From Pseudomonas fluorescens (lineage in GTDB: Bacteria; Pseudomonadota; Gammaproteobacteria; Pseudomonadales; Pseudomonadaceae): a DNA stretch of 64,000 bases. The stretch lies in assembly GCA_902825215.1 (NCBI GenBank), contig LR782234.1, positions 4,836,001 through 4,900,000 of the forward strand, read 5' to 3'. The translations under genes were made by a program, and so were the position numbers. Of this stretch, positions 34,053 to 42,338 are shown in pieces. Position 1 is the stretch's first letter. The number at the start of each line of letters is the position of its first letter. The notes under the pieces were generated by a model. The model was not told where the DNA came from, ran no database searches, and worked only from the letters and a program-made list of their open reading frames with translations.

Positions 34053-35686
34053 TGGGCCACCGCCTGCATCCACTGGTTCTGGTCGATTTCGATGACGGTC
34101 GGACCCTGGCGGTCGGTAGCGGCACGCAGCGCACTGCGCAATTGCGCTACCGAGCTGATCGCTTCGGCGGCGCAGCCGAGGGCTTTGGCCACTCCGATGA
34201 AGTCCGGCGTGTAGATATCGACCCCGACCGGTTCGATGGCGCGGTTGACCATGTATTTCTTGATCTCTTCGTAGCCCTGGTTATTCCACAGCAGGACGAT
34301 CACCGGCGTGCGCGCTTCGACGGCGCTGGCCAGTTCCGGCAGAGTGAATTGCAGGCCGCCGTCGCCGATCAGACACACCACTGGCGGACGAATGCCTTTC
34401 TCCAGTGGCCCACCGAGCCAGGCGCCAATGGCCGCTGGCAAGGCGTAACCGAGGGTGCCGTAACCGGTCGACGAGTTGAACCAGCGCCGCGGGCGCTCGG
34501 GATTGAAGGTGAGGTTGCCGGTATACACCGGTTGTGTCGAATCGCCGACGAATACCGCGTCAGGCAATTCCTGCAGCACGGTTTCAAGGAAACGCGTCTG
34601 CGCCAGGGTCGCGGTGTCCCAGCTCGCCGCCAGCTCATCACGCAGACGCGCCGCGCGTACTTGCCCCCAATCGTTGCGGCGCTCGGCCAACGCTTTATGC
34701 GACAAGGCGCTGAGCAGGGCCTGCGCGGCGTTGCGCGAGTCGGCAACCAGCGCGACGTGCGGCGGATAGTTGCGCACGGTCTGATCGGCATCAATGTCGA
34801 TACGCAGCAACTTGCCGGGAATCTCGAAACCGCCAGCGAAGGTCACGTCGTAATCGGTCTCGGCCAGTTCGGTGCCGATCGCCAGCACTACATCGGCATC
34901 GGCGACCAGTGCGCGGGTGGCGACCAGGCTTTGCGTCGAGCCGATCAACAGTGGATGCGTGGAAGGCAGCAGGCCTTTGGCGTTGATGGTCAATGCCACC
35001 GGCGCGTCGAGCAGTTCGGCCAGCTCGCTGAGTTCGGCAGCGGCGTCGATGGCACCGCCACCCGCCAGGATCAGCGGCCGTTGCGCGCCGGCCAACAATT
35101 CGGTCATGCGGCTGATAGCAGCCGGCGCGGCACCGGCGCGGTCGATGTGCACCGGCAGGCTGGCGAGCAGTTCGTCGGCGTCTTCGACCAGCACGTCCAA
35201 TGGAATTTCGATGTGCACCGGGCGCGGGCGGCCAGCCTGGAACAAGGCAAATGCGCGAGCCAGCACGCCGGGCAATTCCGACGCCGACATCAAGGTGTGC
35301 GAAAACGCGGCGACGCCGCCGACCAGCGCGCTCTGGTTCGGCAATTCGTGCAGCTTGCCGCGCCCGCCGCCCAACTGGTGGCGGCTCTGCACGCTGGAGA
35401 TCACCAGCATCGGAATCGAGTCGGCGTAGGCCTGGCCCATCGCCGTGGTGATGTTGGTCATGCCCGGGCCGGTAATGATGAAACACACGCCCGGTTTGCC
35501 GCTGGTGCGCGCATAACCGTCGGCCATGAAACCGGCGCCCTGCTCATGCCGAGGCGTGACATGGTTGATGCTCGAACGGGCCAGCCCGCGATACAGCTCC
35601 ACGGTATGCACGCCGGGAATGCCGAACACCTGCTCGACCCCGTAACCTTCGAGTAACTTGACCAGTACTTCGCCACACGTCGCCAT
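34049..35686 (-). CDS. ThDP-dependent 2-oxo acid decarboxylase (AruI-like)
   Basis: A 545-residue thiamine-diphosphate enzyme of the acetolactate synthase fold: pyrimidine-binding domain with catalytic Glu (RHEQGAGFMADGYAR), central domain, and pyrophosphate-binding domain with the GDGG...NN metal motif (IGDGGLQFTLPELASAVEA, then LLWNNQGYEEI). The phrases VFGIPGVHTVELYRGL and GKPGVCFIITGPGMTN resemble AruI, the 5-guanidino-2-oxopentanoate decarboxylase of the arginine transaminase pathway, more than true acetolactate synthases. Pairing with an aldehyde dehydrogenase supports decarboxylation to an aldehyde. No aruH-type transaminase is in the window, so another 2-oxo acid is possible. AAGGG precedes the ATG. 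Confidence 0.85.
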   Translation of the reverse strand: MATCGEVLVKLLEGYGVEQVFGIPGVHTVELYRGLARSSINHVTPRHEQGAGFMADGYARTSGKPGVCFIITGPGMTNITTAMGQAYADSIPMLVISSVQSRHQLGGGRGKLHELPNQSALVGGVAAFSHTLMSASELPGVLARAFALFQAGRPRPVHIEIPLDVLVEDADELLASLPVHIDRAGAAPAAISRMTELLAGAQRPLILAGGGAIDAAAELSELAELLDAPVALTINAKGLLPSTHPLLIGSTQSLVATRALVADADVVLAIGTELAETDYDVTFAGGFEIPGKLLRIDIDADQTVRNYPPHVALVADSRNAAQALLSALSHKALAERRNDWGQVRAARLRDELAASWDTATLAQTRFLETVLQELPDAVFVGDSTQPVYTGNLTFNPERPRRWFNSSTGYGTLGYALPAAIGAWLGGPLEKGIRPPVVCLIGDGGLQFTLPELASAVEARTPVIVLLWNNQGYEEIKKYMVNRAIEPVGVDIYTPDFIGVAKALGCAAEAISSVAQLRSALRAATDRQGPTVIEIDQNQWMQAVAQ

Positions 35687-35724
35687 GTCGATTGCCCTTC
35701 TGTCAGCTAAAAATACAGATCCCT

Positions 35725-35814
35725 TGTGGGAGCGAGCCTGCTCGCGAAAGCGCTGGGTCAGCCAACATCAATGCTGAATGTGCAACAGCTTTCGCGAGCA
35801 GGCTCGCTCCCACA
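35725..35814. repeat. REP pair (GTGGGAGCGAGCCTGCTCGCGA type)
   Basis: Two inverted REP units separated by about 45 bases, in the 225-base gap between the decarboxylase and the divergent LysR gene. Any shared promoters must lie close around it. Confidence 0.85.
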
Positions 35815-35911
35815 TGGCCTGAACCTGGGCTCATTGAACGGTCGGCCGCTAGCGGCAACAATCGATTAAAAGTCATACTAGCCATGTCCTCACGTCATAC
35901 CTTGGATCCAC

Positions 35912-36793
35912 ATGAAACGACTGCCTCCCCTGCCCGCGCTGCATACGTTTCTGATCACGGCGCAGTGCTGCAACTTCACCCGCGCCGCCGAGCAGTTGCA
36001 CATCACTCAGGGGGCGGTGAGCCGGCAGATCGCCGGGCTGGAAGAACAGCTCGGCTATCCGCTGTTCATCCGATTGGCCCGGGGTCTGGAATTGACGGCG
36101 GAAGGACGTGAATGGCTGCCGCAAGTGGAGAAAGTCTTCGGGCTCATCAGCGAGGCGACCGAGCAGATCGGGCTCAAACATCAGACGCTGCAACTCAAGG
36201 CACCGAGCTGCGTGATGCGCTGGCTGCTGCCGCGCCTGCTGCAGTGGCAAAAAGAACGCCCGGACGCGCCTGTGAAACTGACGGCCTCGCTGCAACACGG
36301 TGTGGATTTTCAGCGCGAGCAATTCGATGCCGCCGTGATCTATGGCCCGCCACCGGACAATTCGCCGGGCGCCTTGCACTTGTTCGACGAACAACTGACA
36401 CCGGTCTGCTCGCCGCCGCTGCTCAACGGCTCACCCGCGCTGAATTCACCGTCGGATCTTCAGAAGCATCTGTTGTTGCACCCGACCCACGACATACAGG
36501 ACTGGTCGGTGTGGCTCGATGCGGCGGGTTTGCAGTTGAGCAACCTCGGCAGCGGCCAGCATTTCGAGACGCTGGACCAGGCGATGTCGATGGCCTCGCA
36601 CGGCACGGGCGTGGCGATCGGGGACTGGTCGCTGATTGGTGATGATCTGAACGCGGGAAGGCTGGTCATGCCGTTTACGTTGAAGGTCAAGACGGGGCTG
36701 GCGTATTACGTGGTGCTGCCTGCCGCAGCGCAGCCGTCGCCGCAGCTGGAGGAGTTGATGCTTTGGCTGGTTGAGCAGGCGCATTTGCGCTGA
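35912..36793 (+). CDS. LysR-family regulator (GcvA-like)
   Basis: A 293-residue LTTR: N-terminal winged helix (MKRLPPLPALHTFLITAQ, NFTRAAEQLHITQGAVSRQI) and a C-terminal ligand-binding domain (RWLLPRLLQWQKERPDAPVKL, GVAIGDWSLI). The opening and the PxLPxLxxF form resemble the GcvA/AmpR group. It is divergent from the decarboxylase-aldehyde dehydrogenase operon and is its likely regulator. Ligand unknown. Confidence 0.88.
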   Translation: MKRLPPLPALHTFLITAQCCNFTRAAEQLHITQGAVSRQIAGLEEQLGYPLFIRLARGLELTAEGREWLPQVEKVFGLISEATEQIGLKHQTLQLKAPSCVMRWLLPRLLQWQKERPDAPVKLTASLQHGVDFQREQFDAAVIYGPPPDNSPGALHLFDEQLTPVCSPPLLNGSPALNSPSDLQKHLLLHPTHDIQDWSVWLDAAGLQLSNLGSGQHFETLDQAMSMASHGTGVAIGDWSLIGDDLNAGRLVMPFTLKVKTGLAYYVVLPAAAQPSPQLEELMLWLVEQAHLR

Positions 36794-36802
36794 GGCCTTT
36801 TT

Positions 36803-36962
36803 CCCTCACCCTAACCCTCTCCCAGAGGGAGAGGGGACTGACCGTGTTGTTTGATCTAGCTGCGCCGACCTGCAACAGCGAGTCGAACTCAGGCCTGGAA
36901 AAGCATGAAGATTGGCTCCCTTCCCCCTCGCCCCCTTTGGGGGAGAGGGCTGGGGTGAGGGG
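36803..36962. repeat. MITE-like element with CCCTCACCC ends, copy 3
   Basis: 160 bases with terminal inverted repeats CCCTCACCCTAACCCTCTCC / GGGAGAGGGCTGGGGTGAGG. The interior matches the reverse complement of copy 1. It fills the gap between the convergent LysR and NAD(P)-binding genes. Confidence 0.75.
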
Positions 36963-37004
36963 AAAAAGATCTGAAGCCAGACCAGTCTCTCAGCGTCACC
37001 TCAG

Positions 37005-37619
37005 TCAATAACCCACAGTAAACCGCTGACGCACATGCTTCGGCGTTTCCACTTCGTCGATCAGCGCAATCGCATAATCGGCAAAACTGATCCAGCTGCG
37101 CCCTTCGCTGCTCACCAGCAAATGATCCTTGCCGACACGAAACGTGCCTGTGCGCTCCCCTTCAACAAACTCCGCCGACGGCGACAGGAACGTCCAGTCC
37201 AGATCGTGCTCCTCACGCAATGCTTCAAGAAACGCCGCCCCTGCGCTGGCTTCAGCTTTGTACTCGGCCGGGAATCCCTCGCTGTCGATCACCCGCGTGT
37301 CATCCGGCAACAACAACGAACCAGCACCGCCGACCACCAGCAGACGGTTCACCCCGGCGCTTTGCACCGGTCCGACAATCGCCGCCGCTGGCACAGTGGC
37401 GAAGTGCGCGGCAGTGATCACCGCATCGTGACCGGCCACTGCGTCCTGCAGCGCCGCCGCATCGAGCACATCGACATTCTTGCTCACTACTCCGGCACGG
37501 CTGCCGATCTTCGACGTATCGCGGGCGATGGCGGTAACGCTGTGCCCACGACGCAGGGCTTCTTCCAGCAATTGGCTGCCGGCACGGCCGGTGGCACCGA
37601 TGATTGCGATCTTGCTCAT
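37005..37619 (-). CDS. NAD(P)-binding Rossmann protein (NmrA/YwnB-like)
   Basis: A 204-residue short Rossmann protein beginning MSKIAIIGATGRAGSQLLEE (GxxGxxG nucleotide motif). It has the conserved HDAVITAA and LLVVGGAGSL strands and DWTFLSPSAEF near the C-terminus, as in NAD(P)H-binding epimerase-like proteins with unclear substrates. There is no YxxxK catalytic pair, so a sensor or reductase role is open. GGAGAACG precedes the ATG. It lies 45 bases after the metallo-beta-lactamase-fold gene on the same strand, probably in one operon. Confidence 0.82.
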   Translation of the reverse strand: MSKIAIIGATGRAGSQLLEEALRRGHSVTAIARDTSKIGSRAGVVSKNVDVLDAAALQDAVAGHDAVITAAHFATVPAAAIVGPVQSAGVNRLLVVGGAGSLLLPDDTRVIDSEGFPAEYKAEASAGAAFLEALREEHDLDWTFLSPSAEFVEGERTGTFRVGKDHLLVSSEGRSWISFADYAIALIDEVETPKHVRQRFTVGY

Positions 37620-37664
37620 GACGTTCTCCAGTTGGCTTGAGAGTGCTGCGTATGCGGATCCGGC

Positions 37665-38543
37665 TTACCAGGCCATTTCGCCCTTGGCGACTTTGGCGCT
37701 CAGCTCCAGCGAGCTTTCTTCGCCGAGCGAGGGGTAGCGTTTCTTCATCGCCGCGATCAGTGCTGCGGAATCCTTGGCCTTGGCGGTTTCGGCATCGAAT
37801 GCCTTGATGTAGTCGGCGGTGAACTTGACGCTGACCAGCGAACGGCTGCTGTCGCCCAGGTAGTGGCCTGGTATCACCGTGGCCGGTTTCAGGCGTTCGA
37901 TCGAACGCAGCGTGTCGAGCCAGTCGGCGTGGGATTGCGCAGTCTGGGTGTCGGCCATCCACACATGAATGTTCTCGGCAACCACCACGCCGCCGACCAC
38001 CGCTTTCAACGATGGAATCCAGACGAAGCTGCGATCCGGTTGTTTGCCTTGCAGGCCGATCACCTGCAATTTCTGCCCTTCGAGCATCAGGCTGTCGCCC
38101 TTGAGCACGCCAGGCACGATGGTTTTCGCTGGAACATCGGTGCCCATTTTCGGGCCCCAGAAAGCCAGTTTGCCGGCAACGGTCTGGTTGATGTGATCGA
38201 CGGTCGGCTGCGAGGCCAGCACTTTGGCTTTCGGGAAGGCCTGGGTCAGCGTGTCGAGGCCGAAGTAGTAATCCGGGTCGCCGTGGCTGATGTAGATCGT
38301 GGTCAGTTGCTTGCCACTGGCGCGGATTTTTTCCACCACCTGTTGCGCCTGGGATTTACCGAACTGCGCGTCGACAAGAATCGCTTCTTTCTCGCCGCTG
38401 ACCAGCACCGAGGTCACCGGAAAAATCGCCTGGGTGCCCGGGTTGTAAACGTCGAGGGTCAGGTTGGCCGCCGCTGCGTGCGCCGCAAAACCGAGGGCGG
38501 CCGTGGCGAGTACAACGCGTTTGAGTGTGGTGAAGCCGATCAT
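37665..38543 (-). CDS. Secreted MBL-fold protein with a degenerate metal motif
   Basis: A 292-residue protein with a signal peptide (cleavage near AHAAAANL, about residue 25) and a metallo-beta-lactamase fold: VTSVLVSGEKEAILVDAQFG, then the motif region TIYISHGDPDYYFGLD, and later VIPGHYLG. The normal HxHxDH zinc motif reads HGDPDY, keeping the first His and the Asp but losing two His. This is either a variant metal site or a non-catalytic relative. It is first in a two-gene operon and divergent from a LysR gene across 113 bases. Confidence 0.82.
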   Translation of the reverse strand: MIGFTTLKRVVLATAALGFAAHAAAANLTLDVYNPGTQAIFPVTSVLVSGEKEAILVDAQFGKSQAQQVVEKIRASGKQLTTIYISHGDPDYYFGLDTLTQAFPKAKVLASQPTVDHINQTVAGKLAFWGPKMGTDVPAKTIVPGVLKGDSLMLEGQKLQVIGLQGKQPDRSFVWIPSLKAVVGGVVVAENIHVWMADTQTAQSHADWLDTLRSIERLKPATVIPGHYLGDSSRSLVSVKFTADYIKAFDAETAKAKDSAALIAAMKKRYPSLGEESSLELSAKVAKGEMAW

Positions 38544-38656
38544 CTGTTGCTCCGCTGTGCGAATGCCGTTGCTGGCGATGGACAGAGCTTAGTTGCCTGA
38601 CTCAGTACAAAAAATGCGATGCTTGAACATAGTTTGTTTCTGAAAGCGGGCAAATC

Positions 38657-39586
38657 ATGGATCGGCTACAAGCAATGCGCGTATTCGTCAGTGTGGTCGA
38701 CCTGGGCAGCCAGTCGGCGGCGGCCGATCATCTGGACCTTTCGCGGCCGGTGGTGTCGCGTTATCTGGCCGAGCTCGAAGACTGGGTCGGCGCGCGGCTG
38801 ATGCATCGCACCACACGCAAGTTGAGCCTGACCGCCGCGGGCAACGAGATCCTGCCGCGCTGCCGACAGATGCTTGAACTGTCGAGCGACATGCAGGCCG
38901 CGGTCAGCGAACCCGACGCCGCCCCGCGCGGGCTGCTACGGATCAGCGTCAGCACCTCGTTTGGTCAGGCGCAACTGGCCGATGCGATGGCGGTGTACGT
39001 CAAACGTTATCCAGGGGTGAGCATTGATCTGCAAATGCTCGATCGCACGGTGAATCTGGTGGATGAGCGCATCGACCTGGCGATTCGCACCAGCAACGAC
39101 CTCGACCCCAATCTGATCGCCCGCCGCCTGACCGTGTGCCGTTCGGTGGTCTGCGCAGCGCCGGCTTATCTGCAGGAGCACCCGGCGCCTGTGCGGGTTG
39201 AAGAGCTGAGCCGGCACAACTGCCTGACCCATTCGTATTTCGGCAAAAGCCTGTGGCATTTCGAAGAAGATGGCGAAGCGGTTTCGGTGCCGGTGCAGGG
39301 CAACATCAGCGCCAACGAGGCCAGCACCCTGCTGCGCGCCACCCTCGCCGGCGCCGGAGTGGCGATGCTGCCGACCTATCAGGCCGGCGTGCATATCCAC
39401 AGCGGCGAACTGGTACGCCTGCTGCCCCACGCCGAACCACGGCAAATGAACATCTATGCCGTGTATGCCTCACGCAAGCACATGCCAGCGGCACTGCGCA
39501 GCCTGCTGGATTTTCTGGTGGAACGCTTCCCCGAACATCCGCAATGGGACGAAGCTGCAAGCGGCGAGCCACAAGCGACAAGCTAG
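38657..39586 (+). CDS. LysR-family regulator
   Basis: A 309-residue LTTR of the CrgA/DmlR-like group: MDRLQAMRVFVSVVDLGSQS, helix-turn-helix QSAAADHLDLSRPVVSRYLA, then a substrate-binding domain (GLLRISVSTSFGQ, DLAIRTSNDLDPNLIARRL). It is divergent from the MBL-fold and NAD(P)-binding genes and is likely their regulator. The last residues (EAASGEPQATS) and the stop codon are encoded by a GCTT-type repeat that runs into the gene end. Confidence 0.88.
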   Translation: MDRLQAMRVFVSVVDLGSQSAAADHLDLSRPVVSRYLAELEDWVGARLMHRTTRKLSLTAAGNEILPRCRQMLELSSDMQAAVSEPDAAPRGLLRISVSTSFGQAQLADAMAVYVKRYPGVSIDLQMLDRTVNLVDERIDLAIRTSNDLDPNLIARRLTVCRSVVCAAPAYLQEHPAPVRVEELSRHNCLTHSYFGKSLWHFEEDGEAVSVPVQGNISANEASTLLRATLAGAGVAMLPTYQAGVHIHSGELVRLLPHAEPRQMNIYAVYASRKHMPAALRSLLDFLVERFPEHPQWDEAASGEPQATS

Positions 39587-39634
39587 CGCCGTCATGACTC
39601 AACTTGCAGCTTACAACTTGAAGCTTGCAGCTGC
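39551..39634. repeat. GCTTGAAGC-type inverted repeat, copy 3
   Basis: GAAGCTGCAAGCGGCGAGC and AACTTGAAGCTTGCAGCTGC form the outer arms. The left arm overlaps the 3' end of the LysR gene. Confidence 0.7.
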
Positions 39635-39693
39635 CCCTCACTGACCTATGCTGAAACTAGTACCGCAGGGTATGTCGTTCAGAGGTCATCGCC

Positions 39694-39870
39694 ATGAACA
39701 TCAAAACAAAAAGATACGCCGCTATTTTCATCACCTGCGCCGCCACGCTGGCGCTGTACGGCACCGCGGCCTGGCGGGTCGAGCAGTTGCGTCAGTTGCC
39801 GCGCGAGTACGCAAGCTGCAATTACGAGCGCTGTATTCCGCACAATGCGACGCTCAATGCTTTGCGCTGA
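39694..39870 (+). CDS. Small single-helix membrane protein (58 residues)
   Basis: Read directly from the sequence: MNIKTKRYAAIFITCAATLA, then LYGTAAWRVEQLRQLPREYA, and a C-terminal SCNYERCIPHNATLNALR. A basic start, one hydrophobic helix (residues 8-26) and a short tail with two Cys (CNYERC) suggest an inner-membrane protein with a periplasmic tail that could form a disulfide. GAGG lies nine bases before the ATG. It stands alone between a repeat and a REP pair. No function recognised. Confidence 0.6.
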   Translation: MNIKTKRYAAIFITCAATLALYGTAAWRVEQLRQLPREYASCNYERCIPHNATLNALR

Positions 39871-39891
39871 TGGGTCGGGCTTTAATTGAGC

Positions 39892-39988
39892 CCCTGTGGG
39901 AGCTGGCTTGCCAGCGATTGCAGACAGACATTCAGCATTGCAGGCGCCTGATCCACCCCTATCGCTGGCAAGCCAGCTCCCACAGGGT
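39892..39988. repeat. REP pair (GTGGGAGCTGGCTTGCCAGCGAT type)
   Basis: Inverted units CCCTGTGGGAGCTGGCTTGC and the reverse, about 50 bases apart, between the small gene and the 3' end of pobR. It may double as a transcription end for both. Confidence 0.85.
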
Positions 39989-40005
39989 TTGGGGTGTTGT
40001 CAGGA

Positions 40006-40890
40006 TTACTGCTCGGCCTTCAGGCGATCGCGAAACGCCTTCGGCGATATCCCCACCCGACGCCGGAACAGGCGCGTGAAGTTGGTCGGGTCGGAAAACC
40101 CCAACAGCTCCGACATCTCGTAAATGGTCATGCTGGTGTAGGTCAGCAAGCGCTTGGCTTCGAGTAACTGGCGCTCGTGCATGATCTGCAACGCCGGTTG
40201 TCCGGCCAGCTCGCGGCAGGTGCCGTTGAGGTGCGACACGGAAATGCCCAGGCGATGGGCCAGATCCTCGACCTTCACGTGCTGGCGATAGGTTTCCTCG
40301 ACCAACTGAATAAAGCCATTGAGGTATTCGCGCTGACGCTGCGGCCGTTGACTGGCCTTGTGGCGCACGATCGCCTGGCGACTGACCCAGACCATGATCA
40401 CGCTGACCAGCGAATGCATGAGCATTTCCCGCGCCGGTTGATGGCCGTTGTACTCGGCCTGCAAGGCGCTGAACAGACTGTTGAGGTAGTCGCCGTCCGC
40501 ACCGGCCGGGTAATGCTCGGCGCTGGCCAGCGCATGCACCGAATCGCCCAATTGCGCCTGCAAGTGGTTGATCAGCGGTGTGGCGAGGGTAACGATGAAG
40601 CCCTCGACGTCCTCGGAAAATCGAAAACCATGCACCGACAGCGGTGGCAGGACCTGGATCGCCGGGGTCTGCAATTGCGTGCGCTGGCCTTCGATTTCAA
40701 GCTCTGCCTGACCTTTGAAAACGAACAGCAACTGGCACAGATCAGCGTGGCGATGGGGTTTGATTTCCCACTCGTGTTCGCGACTGCGTGAGGAAATGGT
40801 TTCACAGTGCAGCAAGTCAGGGGTCGGCCAGTCCAGGCTTTCACCGTAGAGCTTGAACACGGGAATCGAAGGCAGCTCAGGCTTGTTCAT
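40006..40890 (-). CDS. pobR: AraC-family activator PobR
   Basis: A 294-residue activator with an N-terminal cupin-like sensing domain (EIKPHRHADLCQLLFVFKGQ) and a C-terminal double helix-turn-helix (VEDLAHRLGISVSHLNGTCR and YEMSELLGFSDPTNFTRLFR). It is divergent from pobA, 178 bases apart, the standard pob arrangement, where PobR with 4-hydroxybenzoate switches on pobA. The start at 40890 (MNKPELPSIPVF) is preferred over the extension to 40932. Confidence 0.9.
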   Translation of the reverse strand: MNKPELPSIPVFKLYGESLDWPTPDLLHCETISSRSREHEWEIKPHRHADLCQLLFVFKGQAELEIEGQRTQLQTPAIQVLPPLSVHGFRFSEDVEGFIVTLATPLINHLQAQLGDSVHALASAEHYPAGADGDYLNSLFSALQAEYNGHQPAREMLMHSLVSVIMVWVSRQAIVRHKASQRPQRQREYLNGFIQLVEETYRQHVKVEDLAHRLGISVSHLNGTCRELAGQPALQIMHERQLLEAKRLLTYTSMTIYEMSELLGFSDPTNFTRLFRRRVGISPKAFRDRLKAEQ

Positions 40891-41068
40891 CACTTCAATC
40901 CAGGCCTCGGGGGTAGTGGGCGATAATCGCACCGATTGGCAGAATGTACAGGTATCGGCTCAGTTTTCACCTTCAATTGACAGACCCGCAAGGGAAAAAT
41001 GCAAGCACTCGATCCATAAAAAAACCTCACCGGCGTTTGCCGCGTGACGCTTGCGAGCCATAAAAACA

Positions 41069-42262
41069 ATGAAAACGCTAAAAACCCAAATCGCGATCAT
41101 CGGCGCCGGCCCGTCCGGTTTGCTCCTCGGCCAGTTGCTGCACAACGCTGGCATCGACACCCTTATCCTCGAACGGCAAACGCCCGATTACGTACTCGGG
41201 CGCATCCGCGCCGGCGTGCTTGAACAGGGCATGGTAGAGCTGTTGCGCCAGGCCGGGGTAAGCCAGCGCATGGACGCCGAAGGGCTGGTCCATGGCGGCT
41301 TCGAACTGGCGCTGGACGGGCGCCAGGTGCACATCGATCTGCAGGCATTGACCGGTGGCAAAACCGTGATGATCTACGGCCAGACCGAAGTTACCCGCGA
41401 CCTGATGGCCGCTCGTCGGGAGGCTGGCGCGCCGACGATTTATCAGGCGAGCAATGTCGTTCCGCACGGCATGAAAAGCGACGAAGCATTCGTCACTTTT
41501 GAAAAGGATGGCGAAAGCTGGCGGGTCGATTGCGATTACATCGCCGGTTGCGACGGTTTCCACGGTGTCGCCCGGCAGTCGATTCCGGCCGATTGCCTGA
41601 AGGTCTTCGAGCGGGTTTATCCGTTCGGCTGGCTGGGCATTCTCGCCGACACCCCGCCGGTACACGACGAATTGGTCTACGCCCGTCACGAACGTGGTTT
41701 TGCCTTGTGCAGCATGCGTTCGCAAACGCGCACCCGCTATTACGTGCAGGTACCGGCTGATGACAACGTCGAGGACTGGAGCGACGAGCGTTTCTGGGAC
41801 GAATTGAAAAGCCGCTTGCCGAGCGCACTGGCGGGGAAACTGGTGACCGGGCCGTCAATCGAAAAAAGCATCGCGCCGCTGCGCAGTTTTGTCGTCGAAC
41901 CGATGCAGTACGGGCGCATGTTCCTGGTCGGCGACGCTGCACACATCGTCCCGCCCACCGGCGCCAAAGGCTTGAACCTGGCGGCCAGCGATGTCAGCAC
42001 GCTGTTCAATATTTTGCTGAAGGTGTACCGCGACGGGCGCACCGACTTGCTGGAGAAATACTCAGAAGTCTGCCTGCGCAGGGTGTGGAAGGCCGAGCGT
42101 TTTTCCTGGTGGATGACTTCGATGCTGCACCGCTTCGACGATCACGACGCGTTCAACCAGCGCATCAGCGCCGCGGAACTGGACTACTTCGTCGACTCCG
42201 AAGCCGGGCGCAAAACCATTGCAGAAAATTACGTCGGGCTTGCGTACGAGGCTATCGAATAG
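41069..42262 (+). CDS. pobA: 4-hydroxybenzoate 3-monooxygenase PobA
   Basis: FAD-dependent hydroxylase turning 4-hydroxybenzoate into protocatechuate with NADPH and oxygen. The 397-residue protein matches the known family closely: GAGPSGLLLGQLLHNAGID (FAD dinucleotide motif), LERQTPDYVLGRIRAGVLEQ, DCDYIAGCDGFHGVARQSIP, GDAAHIVPPTGAKGLNLAAS and ERFSWWMTSMLHRF. The ATG at 41069 gives MKTLKTQIAIIGAG, three residues longer than most PobA; a TTG at 41051 has no support. Regulated most likely by the divergent pobR. Downstream protocatechuate genes are not in the window. Confidence 0.97.
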   Translation: MKTLKTQIAIIGAGPSGLLLGQLLHNAGIDTLILERQTPDYVLGRIRAGVLEQGMVELLRQAGVSQRMDAEGLVHGGFELALDGRQVHIDLQALTGGKTVMIYGQTEVTRDLMAARREAGAPTIYQASNVVPHGMKSDEAFVTFEKDGESWRVDCDYIAGCDGFHGVARQSIPADCLKVFERVYPFGWLGILADTPPVHDELVYARHERGFALCSMRSQTRTRYYVQVPADDNVEDWSDERFWDELKSRLPSALAGKLVTGPSIEKSIAPLRSFVVEPMQYGRMFLVGDAAHIVPPTGAKGLNLAASDVSTLFNILLKVYRDGRTDLLEKYSEVCLRRVWKAERFSWWMTSMLHRFDDHDAFNQRISAAELDYFVDSEAGRKTIAENYVGLAYEAIE

Positions 42263-42338
42263 CTTCCTACCGACTTACACTGGCGAGCATTCCCGCTCGC
42301 CATGTCCGTGCGGGTCCATCACTGCCCGCAGGTTTTCC

